Source: Cercophora sp. LCS_1 (Eukaryota > Ascomycota > Sordariomycetes > Sordariales > Lasiosphaeriaceae). Taken from it: 64,000 bases of DNA. A model generated the notes under the pieces. It was given only the letters and a program-made list of their open reading frames with translations, did no database searches and was not told the origin of the DNA. The stretch is taken from contig JAPZLL010000014.1 of the NCBI GenBank assembly GCA_036250225.1, positions 558,001-622,000 of the forward strand, given 5' to 3'. The translations under genes and the position numbers were made by a program. Below, piece by piece: positions 1 to 8,421 of the stretch (the first letter of the stretch is position 1; every line of letters begins with the position of its first letter).

Positions 1-19
1 CAATCGTAAGAATCCCATC

Positions 20-790
20 ATGCCGCCCATCGACTACTCCAAATGGGCCACAGTCGACACCGACTCGGAGGGTGAAAACATGGCCAAGCCCTCCAAGCCA
101 GCCCCAAAGGCCACACCCGCGCCCAAGCCCAACCCCCAACCTCAAGCCCAACCTCAAGCTCAACCCCAAGACCAAACCACGGCATCTGCCTCATCCTCAA
201 CCTCCACCACTGGAACTACAGACAAGATCCCGGCCGTCATAATCCGCTCCGACGGCGAAAAACGCACCCGCCCCCCGTGGGGTCCCGTCACCGTCCCCTC
301 CTCCCACCCCGTCTTCTCCAACTACCCGACCACCATGCTGATGGAACTCTCCATCCCCGTCGCCTTCCAACGCATCGACTCCGACGGTGCGCCACAACGC
401 CTCTCAAGCTGGGACTGCGGCCCCGACGCTGACCTCGACAACCAGATGGTGACATATATGCACATCAACCCGCACACGGGGTTCGCGCCTGAGCAATGGC
501 TGGGCGGCCGTATCGGGTCCGTCGTGGCTGCACGTCTGGACAAGAAACCGTTGCATCCGGAGCAGGTGGAGGGGATTTGGATGTATTGCGATGCGATACT
601 CGATCGGTTTGGGGATGGGAATGGGCCGCCGACCAAGATGTATTCCAAGGAGGCGTTTGAGCGGTGGTGGGTACGGTATTGCGACGAGCAAGCAAGGATC
701 AGACGGCATGAGAGGTGGGCGGAGTTGAAGGGGATTTGGGGCGAGCAGGGGTGGTATGAGCGGCCGGAATTTTTGGGGGATGTTCTCTGA
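20..790 (+). CDS. Conserved fungal hypothetical protein with Cdc37-like N-terminal IDYSKW motif
   Basis: 256 codons, single exon as seen. Residues 3-8 read PIDYSKW and are followed by an acidic stretch (TDSEGE), which resembles the N-terminus of the Hsp90 cochaperone Cdc37 and of a family of fungal proteins of unknown function. Residues about 20-75 are a Pro/Gln/Ala and Ser/Thr-rich linker. The C-terminal half (about 95-256) looks like a folded domain, with WMYCDAILDRFGDG and an aromatic/arginine-rich tail. The frame is open upstream to the window edge, so a longer N-terminus or an upstream exon outside the window cannot be excluded, although the motif right after the ATG favours this start. 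It converges on the next gene with about 115 bp between stop codons. Function unknown; the Cdc37 resemblance is limited to the short N-terminal motif. Confidence 0.7.
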   Translation: MPPIDYSKWATVDTDSEGENMAKPSKPAPKATPAPKPNPQPQAQPQAQPQDQTTASASSSTSTTGTTDKIPAVIIRSDGEKRTRPPWGPVTVPSSHPVFSNYPTTMLMELSIPVAFQRIDSDGAPQRLSSWDCGPDADLDNQMVTYMHINPHTGFAPEQWLGGRIGSVVAARLDKKPLHPEQVEGIWMYCDAILDRFGDGNGPPTKMYSKEAFERWWVRYCDEQARIRRHERWAELKGIWGEQGWYERPEFLGDVL

Positions 791-905
791 AGCTCTAAAG
801 ATCCGACATCTGGGGTTTGTGAAGTTGTGAGCTGAGGTATAAGATATGGGCTATGACTTGACCTACGAACAAAAACGAGGAGAATACGTGACATGATGAC
901 TCCCA

Positions 906-3116
906 CTAAGTCTTGGAACTGCTTCGACCCAGCAACAATCCCCCAAACGACCGCTTCTTGGCTGCCTCGGCCTTCTTGAGCGCCTGTTCAAACTCTTTTC
1001 TCCGTTGCTCTTCCTCTGCACGCTTCGCTTCCATCCTATCCCGCTCCGCTTTCAGCTCGGCCTCCAGCCTCCCCCGTGCCTCCCGTTCGGCTCGTTTCCT
1101 CGCTTCTACCGCCTCCATTCTCCTTTCCTCGGCGGCCCTGAGTTCGGCTTCAAGCTTCGCTCGCGCTATAGCTTCGGCCTCCATCTTTGCTCGCTCCAGA
1201 TGCGCCTTTGCCTCTTCTTGGGCCCGTCGCATTTCCTCCATCCGTCTAGCAAAAGCCTCTTCCGCATCCCTTCGTATCTTAGCCTCTATTTCACGCTGTT
1301 TCTCCTGCTCCTCCCTAAGGGCTTTGTCTTGTTTAAACTGTTCGAGCTGGGCTTTCATCAGTTCCACCTCGGGGTCAGGGACGCCTTCGCTCGTGGGCGG
1401 TGGTGGGGGTGCCTGGTATACGAAGGGATTTTGATACGGCATGTTTGGGTACATGCCCATGTAGTTTGAGTAGGGGTTGAAACCGCTCCCATAGAAACCG
1501 CCGTAACCTCCTGTCTGTGGTGACGCTGCGGGTGGGTAAAATGACATCTGTGGCTGTGAAGGGTATGGTTGCGCCGCCGCCGCCTGGTTTCCACTGAATA
1601 AGGGGTCAGGCGTACGGGCAGATGCTGAATAAAACGCCTTGTTGGACGTGACCGACGGTTCATCGTCTGAAAAGGAAGAGTCAGAAGATGTGTGAGTCTG
1701 ACGGGGCCTATCTGCAGACGGGCGAGGTTGAGGAAGAGCAGCCCTTCGATTAGTTGGAGCGCTTGAATTGAGTGCCTTCCGCCTTCTCTTGTACTCTTCG
1801 AAGCTCGTCATTCTCTCGCCGCTATTCGAAAAGGGATTCGAAGAAGGAACTGGTGCATCGAAACGGCCAGAGGGGGAGATATTGTCATTGTCCGTGGATT
1901 CTCCACCTCTATCCTCCAGTGGGACCGTCCCCGTTTCTTCACCACCGTGTGCCGTAGAGACAGATGTAGTCACTGTGACTGTTGCTTCGCTTCCATTTGG
2001 CGCAGAGGAATCTCTAGCTTTCCCAGGATTTTCTGTCGGGGTCGTTGCCCCTTCGCCGCCGTTCGCTGGAGGGCCGGCTGCTGGCTCTTCAACAACCTCT
2101 TCCGTGGTAACAGTTGTCAATGCCTCCTTCGCAACTTCTGTGGGAAAAACGGGTGCTTCCTTTTTCATATCACCTGCTGCTGGGATGGTTGCTGCCTCTG
2201 TATTCACCGGTGCCGGCGCTTCTTCACTCGTCTTCGTCGGGACGGTGGGCTCAAGAGGTTCGAATGGTTGTTTGTTCATGACGACAAGGGCAAAGGCCGT
2301 CACCGATCTCTGGAGCGCCATATGTGCAGCGATCCGCATGAACGAGTCATCCGAAATGGCAACCATTACGTCGAACTCGGACCGGTTGAACGTCCGGTGG
2401 TGCAGCCTGTCCAAATCGTCACAAGACTCCATCGCCTTTGGCATTCCGTTGTTGGAGAGGACCAATGTTGCCTGGCTGTCGTTGTTATCCGTGGAATCCG
2501 GGGATGAGCCAGTGTATGTGTCCGCTTGACCTGCCGACTCATTTTCAGGCGGTCCGTCGCTCGCGTAAGCTTCAGCAGCTGCTTGGTCGTACTTCTCTGC
2601 ATTGAGGAAAGATGACTTCGTGACTTTTGTTTGGGAGATAGCGTCTCGGATCTCCTGTTTCAACTCCTCGACGATAAAGCCATCAGAGAGTTGCAGGGTG
2701 TTCAAAAAGAGCGATAGCGTCAGCTTGAGCGAGCCAAGCGTGGCTTGTTGACTGCAGATCCTGGACTTTGCGAATAGCCAGCGCAGACGGTGTCGACGGC
2801 TCATGGGTTCGGTCGAGTTCATGTTGTCGATAAGCGGCAGCAACGACTGCTCAATGTCTCCGACATCGTCTTTACAGCGGGACACAATCTCGTCGAGTAC
2901 TTTTGCCGTTTCGGCGTCGGTGCGAGCATTCCCGCTAAACCGGGACTGAATCTGGCGAAGGATCCAGCTCACCGTCTTGATGTCGTCGGCGATGGCCTTG
3001 ACGTTGGCTTCGGCGCCCCCAAAGTCGTCGCATGCCGTGGATATGGCCCGCGAAACTTTATATCCCGCTGCGGCGATGGTTCCGATGGCGCTGATGAGGC
3101 CTACTATTTCCGCCAT
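906..3116 (-). CDS. Fungal N-terminal (HeLo-like) domain protein with long charged coiled coil
   Basis: 736 codons, uninterrupted. Residues 1-150 are predicted helical, starting MAEIVGLISAIGTIAAAGYK, and resemble the N-terminal domain of fungal STAND proteins and related orphan proteins (HeLo-like/Fungal_N class), which in some relatives act in cell death. Residues about 200-510 are Ser/Thr/Pro/Glu-rich and probably disordered. About 530-600 is Gly/Tyr/Asn/Pro-rich (repeated PYSNYMGMYPNMPYQNP-type sequence ending in a proline run). The last 140 residues are an almost continuous Glu/Lys/Arg/Ala helix, a strong coiled-coil or single-helix candidate. It is transcribed divergently from the HET-domain gene across an 846-bp (to the first HET ATG) intergenic region. 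The assignment of the first domain is by overall pattern, not by a catalytic motif; function unknown. Confidence 0.8.
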   Translation of the reverse strand: MAEIVGLISAIGTIAAAGYKVSRAISTACDDFGGAEANVKAIADDIKTVSWILRQIQSRFSGNARTDAETAKVLDEIVSRCKDDVGDIEQSLLPLIDNMNSTEPMSRRHRLRWLFAKSRICSQQATLGSLKLTLSLFLNTLQLSDGFIVEELKQEIRDAISQTKVTKSSFLNAEKYDQAAAEAYASDGPPENESAGQADTYTGSSPDSTDNNDSQATLVLSNNGMPKAMESCDDLDRLHHRTFNRSEFDVMVAISDDSFMRIAAHMALQRSVTAFALVVMNKQPFEPLEPTVPTKTSEEAPAPVNTEAATIPAAGDMKKEAPVFPTEVAKEALTTVTTEEVVEEPAAGPPANGGEGATTPTENPGKARDSSAPNGSEATVTVTTSVSTAHGGEETGTVPLEDRGGESTDNDNISPSGRFDAPVPSSNPFSNSGERMTSFEEYKRRRKALNSSAPTNRRAALPQPRPSADRPRQTHTSSDSSFSDDEPSVTSNKAFYSASARTPDPLFSGNQAAAAQPYPSQPQMSFYPPAASPQTGGYGGFYGSGFNPYSNYMGMYPNMPYQNPFVYQAPPPPPTSEGVPDPEVELMKAQLEQFKQDKALREEQEKQREIEAKIRRDAEEAFARRMEEMRRAQEEAKAHLERAKMEAEAIARAKLEAELRAAEERRMEAVEARKRAEREARGRLEAELKAERDRMEAKRAEEEQRRKEFEQALKKAEAAKKRSFGGLLLGRSSSKT

Positions 3117-3962
3117 GATGTTGAGGTTGTGGAGATGAAATTCTGCATGGCCAGCTGCTGTGTTGTCGGCACTCTGAAAGCCTTATGAAGGCAGAGGGGA
3201 ATGCATTGGCTGCATCTGCCGGTGGGGTAGCCTAAAAACGCCTGCATCAATCACGCATTGCGATTTGAACCAGCCGTGTTTGGAGCTCACGAAGGCCTCA
3301 CCCTCAGGCCGGGCACAGCCCCGGCGTCAGCCCCCATGGCGCGCTTGAGATCCTTCGGCATTGCAGCACACCATGTCAAGCCAACCAATCACCGCCGTGT
3401 TGCAAGATAAACTGAAGTTAGTGGGATCGATAGCTCTCATGCACTCTCAAATGGTCGAAGCGAGACTTGGGAGAAGCGGGGTTGATGCTCCGGGCGGCGT
3501 GAATGTTTGACTAACGTCGAGCAGCGATGCGCTTCCAAAGGCAGGGGAGATAGCTCCAAGCTTCATAGTAGTGCGATTGAAGACGAAGAATGACACTATC
3601 GTGCTTTCCTCGGCGGGTCTCAGGAACAACGGGAAGGAACAGCTTGGGTCACGTCACCATGATGAGCAGCACCTGCTCGGTTCGGATAAGGCAACGTCGG
3701 GTACTTTCACGACGTCAAGACCAGCCGAAAACCTCATCCTCAGCCCGTTCTGCTCGTCGCCGCGCCATGAAAGTCCGAGGATGCTTTTCTCTGTTACGAA
3801 ATAGCAAAATAAAGCGGTACGCAATCCTCGTTCGGTGATGGCGTGACTCTCAGCAGCTTTACACGCTAAAGTAGGCGATGGGTAGGCAGACACATGCAAC
3901 CAATTATGTCATACCCAGAGTGGCGTGGACTGGAAGCTTGCACCTCCCTACCCTAGCTATAA
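3117..3962. promoter_or_regulatory. Divergent intergenic region between HeLo-like gene and HET gene
   Basis: 846 bp without a supported gene. It must hold the promoters of both flanking genes. It contains one copy of a short noncoding module (3819-3854) that recurs upstream of the 2EXR gene near 13.2 kb. A TATA-like CTATAAAT lies at 3958, directly at the first possible HET ATG, which favours one of the later ATGs (3999 or 4059) as the true start. Confidence 0.5.
3819..3854 (+). repeat. Noncoding module R1, copy a
   Basis: A 36-bp segment beginning ACGCAATCCTCG and ending GGCGTGACTCTCAGCA closely matches 13170-13207 (ACGCAATCCTCG ... GGCGTAACTCTCAGCA) in the same orientation. Both lie roughly 100-200 bp upstream of a plus-strand gene start. 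Upstream A-rich sequence also looks alike, so the similarity probably extends. It may be a transposon remnant or a shared regulatory module. Confidence 0.6.
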
Positions 3963-6632
3963 ATGTCAAGGAGTTGGTGTCCCACAAGGGAAGTCCCAAT
4001 GCATACCAAAATTGGTTGCTCAGACTTTTGCCGCAACAGTCCGTCTCAACCACCAACGATGAGCCGCCAGCAGCTTTTGAACAGTTATCGGCCCCCGTGT
4101 CTTCTCAGTTTGCCGAGAAGCGGCCATGAACTCGATGAGGTAAATGCTCTCGAAGAATACTCGTATGAAGCTCTCCCAACGCCCACCTCGATCCGAGTTC
4201 TCAAGCTTGAGACTCTCCCTCCCCCGCCCGAACAAACCAGCGACTCGCCCGCAGAGTTGGGGTTGAGTGATGCACTCTTCACACTGGCCATACCGCGATG
4301 CAAAATGGTAATCGTCGACCTTGAGGACAACCCCAACTATGACGCCCTATCTTACACATGGGGGAACCCATTCTCACAAACCACACCGGAGTCAGAACTT
4401 ACAGCCTTTGACGCAACACGGAGATATCCCGTGGTTTGTGACTGCAAGCGATTGATGGTAACCGGAAACCTCTACGCTTTTCTCAACCGAATCAAGCGGC
4501 TTGGACCGGATGCTTCAGGCAGCGGCGTCACCAAGATCGCTGGCTCTCTACGGTCAGAGTACATCTGGGTGGACGCCATCGCCATCAACCAGAGCGACAA
4601 CCAGGAAAAGAGTGAACAAATCCAGTTGATGCGCAGGATCTACAAGCAGGCACATCTTGTACTTGTTTGGCTGGGGCCGCCGGATGCTCACACCGAGCCA
4701 TCGCTCATGCCGCTGCAGTGGATTACCCAGGCACCATTGGATAAAGCACACCTGGGAGAGCCTTACACCCTCTGGGACGCCGAAGCCTACTTCAAGATGG
4801 GCTTGCCGTTTATCAGCCGAGCGCAATGGATCGCCTTGTTTGCCCTGTTAGATCGGACGTGGTTCAAGCGAGCGTGGGTGGTACAGGAAGCCGTTCTGGC
4901 CAGCCAAATGGTTTTCATGGTTGGGCTGATTTCTCTTCCCTGGGAGGCTTTGGGGTTGACAGCTCAGTGGCTGCACCGGAGCGGCTTCTCGGCGAAACTC
5001 GCAGCAGCTCCCGCGCTTCGGCAAGTGGATGAGATGGCGTGGATCCTGGGATTACAATTCGAGTACAGCACTCGGAATGGATTTTCCTATCAGGAATGGA
5101 GAAAGGGTCCTAGAGGCGGTATAAGACCATGGCAAGAATCATGGGTTGTTCCCGGAGGCGACATCATTCGAATTGCGGAAGCAAAAGCAATCCTTGGAGA
5201 CGAAGAAGAGCTCACCTTACCGTGGCTGCTCGATTACTTCCGTCGAACTCAGGCCACAGACGCCAGGGACAAAGTTTACGCGTTTCTCGGGTTGAGATCC
5301 CTTCACGATGGAATCAACGCCCCGATCATTCCCGATTACAACAAGGTCGCATCCCATGCTTATTGCGAGGCTGCTTGGGCAAGCATAGGGGTCACAAATG
5401 ACCTCAGTATTTTGTCCAAGGTGGAAGACCGATCTTTCAGAACCACGACAGAGCTTCCCTCCTGGGTGCCGGACTACAGCGTCGCCAACTTTCCGTTCTC
5501 GTTCCTCGGCGAGCACGCTATGCAGCTGTTTCCCAACTGGTTTCCCGCTGGTAAGGGCCAACACACTCTGAGAGGCCATGACTCGCGCGTTCTTACCGTC
5601 AATGGTTACTTTCTCGACGAAATTGCCGCCGTCGCCGAGTCTGACTACGAAAAGTCCTGTGGCAAGCGCTCACCACAGCCCAATTTCATCGAAGCCGCTC
5701 GGATTGCCGTCCGAACTCCCACAAAATACCCCCATGCCCATTTGGAGACAATGGTGTCGACATCATTATCGCCCGACGACATCCAGCTGATAGATATCGA
5801 TATCTCAAAGTCGGCATCAAGGCGAGGGACACATTGGTCTCGCGGACAACGACAAACCCTGAGATTCCTGCGAGAATCAGCCCTCGAAAAGGGACAACGA
5901 GCCCAAACAAGAGTGGAAGCCCTCTGGCGAACTTTAATCTGCGACACCTTTGGGAGAACTCACCCGTCTACACTCCTTGCTGGCCATGCTTTTGCCCGCT
6001 GGCTTCACATGGAATACTTTTACTTTGTGAATAAACTCGAGGAGGAGATCCGAGACCCCAATCAAGCAGTGAATGACGAGCCCGACGCATCAAAACCCGC
6101 AGACCAAGAACCATTCTACCAAGCCAAATATTTGATGGAGGTGTACTCTGCTCTGGCAAAGGAAGAGCCTGGTAGCTGGCTATCGATGGAAGAGTTGGTG
6201 GCGCTCATCACAGAAGCCAGGGAGCAGCACAACCTCGATGTTGACGAATGGGGATGTCCCTATTCCACCGACGGAATCCGCTTTCTCCCTCCCGATGGGG
6301 CCCTTGCTGACCCTTTCATCGAATGGGGAAAGGTGGATGAAAAGGTTGTGCAGGACTGGGTAAATCAATATCAACTCGTCAACTACGCCCGTCGTATCTT
6401 TAGGACCGTGGAGAATTATCTTGGGAATGGACCGCTCTCGGCGCAGGCGGGTGACCAAATTTGGATCATACCTGGTGCTGCGGCTCCCATGATCCTGAGA
6501 CCTGTTGGCGGCGATGAGTTCACATTGGTAGGCCAGGCTTATGTTCATGGTGTTATGCACGGGGAGTCCATCGGGAAGCGGGAAGGGAGCGGCGATGGTA
6601 CACATTCACTTCGAGCAGTCAAGCTGGTTTGA
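3963..6632 (+). CDS. HET-domain (heterokaryon incompatibility) protein
   Basis: 889 codons from the first ATG. In-frame ATGs at 3999 and 4059 are alternatives, and 4059 (MSRQQLLNS) is plausible because a TATA-like box sits at the first ATG. The HET domain spans about residues 125-325: YDALSYTWGNP at 127-136, IWVDAIAINQ at 201-210 followed by EKSEQIQLMRRIYKQA, then VWLG at 235-238, the classic order of HET blocks. The remaining roughly 560 residues carry the usual variable C-terminal region (TDARDKVYAFLG near 435) without a recognisable extra domain. HET proteins trigger regulated cell death on non-self fusion when activated by partners, often NLRs. Neighbours fit: a HeLo-like gene upstream and an NLR-type gene downstream. 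Confidence 0.92.
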   Translation: MSRSWCPTREVPMHTKIGCSDFCRNSPSQPPTMSRQQLLNSYRPPCLLSLPRSGHELDEVNALEEYSYEALPTPTSIRVLKLETLPPPPEQTSDSPAELGLSDALFTLAIPRCKMVIVDLEDNPNYDALSYTWGNPFSQTTPESELTAFDATRRYPVVCDCKRLMVTGNLYAFLNRIKRLGPDASGSGVTKIAGSLRSEYIWVDAIAINQSDNQEKSEQIQLMRRIYKQAHLVLVWLGPPDAHTEPSLMPLQWITQAPLDKAHLGEPYTLWDAEAYFKMGLPFISRAQWIALFALLDRTWFKRAWVVQEAVLASQMVFMVGLISLPWEALGLTAQWLHRSGFSAKLAAAPALRQVDEMAWILGLQFEYSTRNGFSYQEWRKGPRGGIRPWQESWVVPGGDIIRIAEAKAILGDEEELTLPWLLDYFRRTQATDARDKVYAFLGLRSLHDGINAPIIPDYNKVASHAYCEAAWASIGVTNDLSILSKVEDRSFRTTTELPSWVPDYSVANFPFSFLGEHAMQLFPNWFPAGKGQHTLRGHDSRVLTVNGYFLDEIAAVAESDYEKSCGKRSPQPNFIEAARIAVRTPTKYPHAHLETMVSTSLSPDDIQLIDIDISKSASRRGTHWSRGQRQTLRFLRESALEKGQRAQTRVEALWRTLICDTFGRTHPSTLLAGHAFARWLHMEYFYFVNKLEEEIRDPNQAVNDEPDASKPADQEPFYQAKYLMEVYSALAKEEPGSWLSMEELVALITEAREQHNLDVDEWGCPYSTDGIRFLPPDGALADPFIEWGKVDEKVVQDWVNQYQLVNYARRIFRTVENYLGNGPLSAQAGDQIWIIPGAAAPMILRPVGGDEFTLVGQAYVHGVMHGESIGKREGSGDGTHSLRAVKLV

Positions 6633-6841
6633 GTTTGAGCTCTGTTCTTGGCTCCATCTCTGTTCTTTTGCCCATTTCCTTTGAAAAAAGAAAAATATCC
6701 CTCGTATACTCCTCCAATAATTCCCTAATGTTCTTATTATAATTAAAACAAATTAATAAAACTACTCATCCCGTTCCACTCATTATCGCGTCATACATAT
6801 TTTAGGGAATTTTGCGCTGTTACGAAACAGCCTGGTAGTCT

Positions 6842-6876
6842 GCGACGAATCTGGGCACAAAAAATTCCCTTTTTCG
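6842..6876 (-). repeat. Noncoding module R2, inverted copy
   Basis: Reading the minus strand, this 35-bp block (CGAAAAAGG ... GTGCCCAGATTCGTCGC) matches 13112-13146 on the plus strand at nearly every position. Directly next to it on the plus strand is GCTGTTACGAAACAGC (6825-6840 region), similar to CTGTTACGAAATAGC just before R1 copy a. These links suggest that R1 and R2 belong to one dispersed element. Confidence 0.6.
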
Positions 6877-7039
6877 TTCATGATCCTGAGCCGGGGTGAT
6901 CCCTGGCTAATTTATCCTGAGCTTTCCCTGATTCTTCGCTAAGCTAGGGTGATCCCATACGCGGCCGTCGCAGAGCCTCAGGTCCATTTTCGGCCCCCGA
7001 ACCAAAGTGTCCTTTCAATTTCACCCGCTGTGTCCACGT

Positions 7040-7250
7040 TTCTGGTATACTGGTACATGTCGGGGGATAGCACGTGGCATCCTAGTCTAATCCCGGAGAT
7101 AGCACCTAGTTTTCTAGTACCAAAACTGGGAGGGTGTTTAGTATACCAGTATATTAGATGGGCTGGTACATAATAAGCTAGCACCTGGATTATACCAGTA
7201 CATAATGTACTGGCCTGGAGCATCCTGGTACATAACACACTAGTACATAG
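7040..7250. repeat. Cluster of direct and inverted CTGGTACATA-type words with a 19-bp palindrome
   Basis: The words CTGGTACAT, TATACCAGTA and CTAGTACATA recur about nine times in 200 bp in both orientations. Positions 7195-7213 form a near-perfect palindrome with arms CCAGTACAT and ATGTACTGG around one base. Such subterminal inverted words are typical of DNA-transposon ends, but no element boundaries could be fixed. Confidence 0.45.
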
Positions 7251-7742
7251 CTGTGTTATAACCCGCACTCGGTGAGATAACAGACTGCAAGGTAGTACGC
7301 CTGGGCTGTTGTTTACTCTAAAGTTGCTCTCACCAACCCTAGTCACCCACACCAACCCCCTAGCTAACTTGCTTAGGCGCTGCTCAGAAAATGATCAGAG
7401 TAAGCTTTAGACGAGTAGGCAGTAATCTACTGTTCAAATGGCACCTTTTCGCGAGGCCCCAATTTTGGGACACAGGTGGCCCAAAACTGGGATCCCCCAC
7501 GACTAAACCACGGGGACATGAGGATGGCGAAGCACGCCCGCTCCGCGTCCACCCACTTGCACTAGCGTAGGGACAGGTCGTGGACAAGCGTGACGCGTGC
7601 GTTCTCGAAATTGGCCCCGATGTTGCCAACGACCTTGGCGCGCGCCACCTTTTCCGATGGGATACAAAAGCTCCTACAAGTTGTTCAGGTACATTTATAC
7701 CCGTTGTTCGTCACACCCAACCGCTAACCGCTCTAGAAATTC

Positions 7743-8064
7743 GATGCAAATTCTCGGCTTGCTGGATTCTTAAATGATGTCGAGAAGTTTGTCCGTAATT
7801 AGCTATGGGTCCGTCATTGAACGGGCTCCGTCACAAACATATGGCTCCGCGCTCATTTTCAGCCCAACGATGGACGAGGTTAAGAGTCTGCAATGGAAGG
7901 AGAGACTATCGTTTATCGAAATGGTGGCGGGTATTAGAGACCGCTGGGGCGCGTACCGGCAGACGCTCGAGGGGCATAGCGATTGGGTCAACGCAGTAGC
8001 GTTCTCACCGGGCGGCAGCACAATCGCGTCGGCTTCGTACGATAAAACCATCCAGCAAGTATGA
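7743..8064 (+). pseudogene. Relic of a NACHT-WD40 (HET-E/NWD-type) gene, frameshifted and truncated
   Basis: Two adjoining frames together resemble the junction between the NACHT region and the first WD40 repeat of HET-D/HET-E-type proteins. The first frame (from 7743) reads NSRLAGFLNDVEKFV and stops at 7797. The second (from about 7804) continues with YGSVIERAPSQTYGSALIFSP, a segment ending WKERLSFI, and one WD40 repeat (LEGHSDWVNAVAFSPGG, then IASASYDKTI). The repeat lacks its closing WD and a stop follows at once. A frameshift near 7797-7803, no NACHT sequence upstream and no further repeats downstream show it is broken. It could instead be a gene fragment captured by repeats. Family identity is clear from the order of conserved blocks; the exact ancestor is not. 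Confidence 0.75.
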
Positions 8065-8421
8065 TATATACTAGCTTCACCAGAGCGAGACGGACGTTCA
8101 AGTTGGACCGCACGCGCTAGCAAACCTCTTAGGAAATTCCCGCTTCGAGGAGGGACAGAGATTGAATAAACAGTTGTTGCACGATAAGGGGGGGCCACAA
8201 AGGAGCTTAGCAAAAGAGAGTTTGGTGTCCGAATTCTTTTGTGCGAGGAAGAGAATTCCTGGGAGCTCTAAGCCCCCGAGTAATGCTCATAAACAGGACA
8301 AAAGCAACTTAAAGCCCCGCTTCTTATTTAGTTCAACAACAGCGGAACAGTTGAGGTGCCGATACTTTACGGTCTCAAATCCGCTCCTTATACCAAATAC
8401 GCTACGATGAATACCGGCACG
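8065..8421. other. Intergenic stretch, nothing recognised
   Basis: 357 bp between the NWD relic and the end of the NLR gene. No reading frame, continuation of WD40 repeats or repeat element could be recognised here. Confidence 0.5.

Larger units (their letters stand above)
6633..7742. other. Gene-poor, repeat-rich intergenic DNA
   Basis: No supportable gene. After the HET stop comes AT-rich sequence, then an inverted copy of module R2 (6842-6876), a 15-bp CCTGAGCCGGGGTGA shared with 13075-13089, and a 200-bp tract full of TGGTACATA-type words and inverted copies (7040-7250). It reads like decayed mobile DNA, but no transposase or integrase coding sequence is visible. Confidence 0.5.

Noticed and set aside
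1768..2529. 253-codon plus-strand frame
   Set aside because: It lies antisense inside the HeLo-like coiled-coil gene and mirrors its codon bias.
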